Source: Prevotellaceae bacterium UBA1746 (GTDB lineage Bacteria > Bacteroidota > Bacteroidia > Bacteroidales > Bacteroidaceae). From it: 6,720 bases of DNA. The first letter of the stretch is position 1, and each line of letters begins with the position of its first letter. Location: NCBI GenBank assembly GCA_002314875.1, contig DCHS01000016.1, forward strand, positions 4,083 through 10,802, given 5' to 3'. The notes beneath the pieces are model-generated. The model did not search any database. It saw nothing but the letters and a program-made list of their open reading frames with translations, and had not been told where the DNA came from. Positions 6,269 to 6,720 of this stretch are shown in pieces. The translations under genes were made by a program, and so were the position numbers.

Positions 6269-6720
6269 TTACTTAACAGTAATGATAGCAATACGGTTAG
6301 CGTGGTTTGTATCAGCACCCTTAGCATTTACGCGAACAACGTCAACGCCACGAGCCTTGAGATATTCTGCCACTGCATCTGCACGCTGCTGAGAAAGAGC
6401 GAGGTTTACGTCAACATTACCTTCGGGAGAAGCGTAACCTACAACCTCAACCTTAGAACCCTTCTTGATACCGTCGAGTTCTGCGGTGTTTTCAATCTTA
6501 GAAGAGTTTACGGGGAAGGTAACAACGTAGGTGTTCTGAACGAGACCACCGTCCTTTACAACTTCCTTTTCAACAATCTTTTCTACGATCTTCTCAACAG
6601 GCTTTTCAACTACCTTTTCTACTACGCGCTCAACAACCTCAGGCTGTACGGGGCGATAAGTATTTGCTGCAGTTGCGTTGCTGCTGTCATAGTTTCCATA
6701 ACCACCGAAGGAGATGTTAC
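6269..6720 (-). CDS. OmpA-family outer membrane protein, C-terminal part only
   Basis: Translated by hand upstream from the TAA at 6271-6269; 149 codons are open to the window edge and the start lies outside. The visible part begins with a short segment (NISFGGYGNY) that may end a beta-barrel. A linker built of V-V-E-K-type tetrapeptides follows, then an OmpA C-terminal domain (visible residues about 62-149). Recognisable motifs are VEVVGYASPEG, NLALSQQRADAVAEYLKARG and a closing ANRIAIITVK with the conserved Asn-Arg. This domain class normally anchors the outer membrane to peptidoglycan. In E. coli OmpA the matching loop is GYTDRIG, and here its Asp is replaced (GYASPEG), so peptidoglycan binding may be altered. 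It is in a different reading frame from the four downstream genes, which share one register. Whether it belongs functionally to the PUL is unclear. Confidence 0.88.
   Translation of the reverse strand, partial: NISFGGYGNYDSSNATAANTYRPVQPEVVERVVEKVVEKPVEKIVEKIVEKEVVKDGGLVQNTYVVTFPVNSSKIENTAELDGIKKGSKVEVVGYASPEGNVDVNLALSQQRADAVAEYLKARGVDVVRVNAKGADTNHANRIAIITVK
6566..6637 (-). repeat. Six tetrapeptide repeats (V-V-E-K type) in the OmpA-family linker
   Basis: Six consecutive 12-nt units encode VVER, VVEK, VVEK, PVEK, IVEK and IVEK, followed by a degenerate EVVK. The alternation of hydrophobic and charged residues suggests an extended or helical spacer between barrel and periplasmic domain. Codons vary between units (gta/gtt, gaa/gag), so the repeat is kept at protein level rather than being a fresh DNA duplication. 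Confidence 0.8.

Overview
The window looks like part of a polysaccharide utilisation locus (PUL) from a member of the Bacteroidota, most likely a Bacteroidales species of the Prevotella/Bacteroides type. The evidence is a SusD-family lipoprotein, a large SusE/F-position surface glycan-binding lipoprotein, a BACON-domain GH16 enzyme, A-rich leaders without clear Shine-Dalgarno sequences, and acidic residues just after the lipoprotein cysteines. The genus is a guess from general appearance only.

All five genes lie on the minus strand, so transcription runs from right to left. In that order they are: the 3' end of an OmpA-family gene (6269-6720, 5' end outside the window); a SusD-like lipoprotein (4743-6248); an 816-residue lipoprotein with three tandem carbohydrate-binding-type modules (2271-4721); a BACON-GH16 beta-glucanase lipoprotein (1005-2129); and a GH5 enzyme whose 3' end is cut by the window edge (1-998). 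Gaps are 20, 21, 141 and 6 bp. Only the 141-bp gap is large enough to hold regulatory structure. It contains a 9-bp tandem repeat that forms a predicted branched fold, plus a separate GC-rich hairpin just upstream of the GH16 start.

Proposed working model (inference): the three lipoproteins sit on the cell surface. The tri-modular protein and SusD capture a beta-glucan, and GH16 (laminarinase-type EIDIME motif) cuts it internally. A SusC-type TonB-dependent transporter, not present in the window, would import the oligosaccharides. GH5 carries a simple signal peptide and no lipobox, so it probably trims them in the periplasm. The enzyme pair points to a beta-1,3-glucan (laminarin/curdlan type) or mixed-linkage beta-glucan.

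The points most worth a second look are: the absence of susC directly upstream of susD, with an OmpA-type gene in that slot; the triplicated binding module; an unassigned module of about 180 residues in the same protein; and the structured SGBP-GH16 intergenic region.
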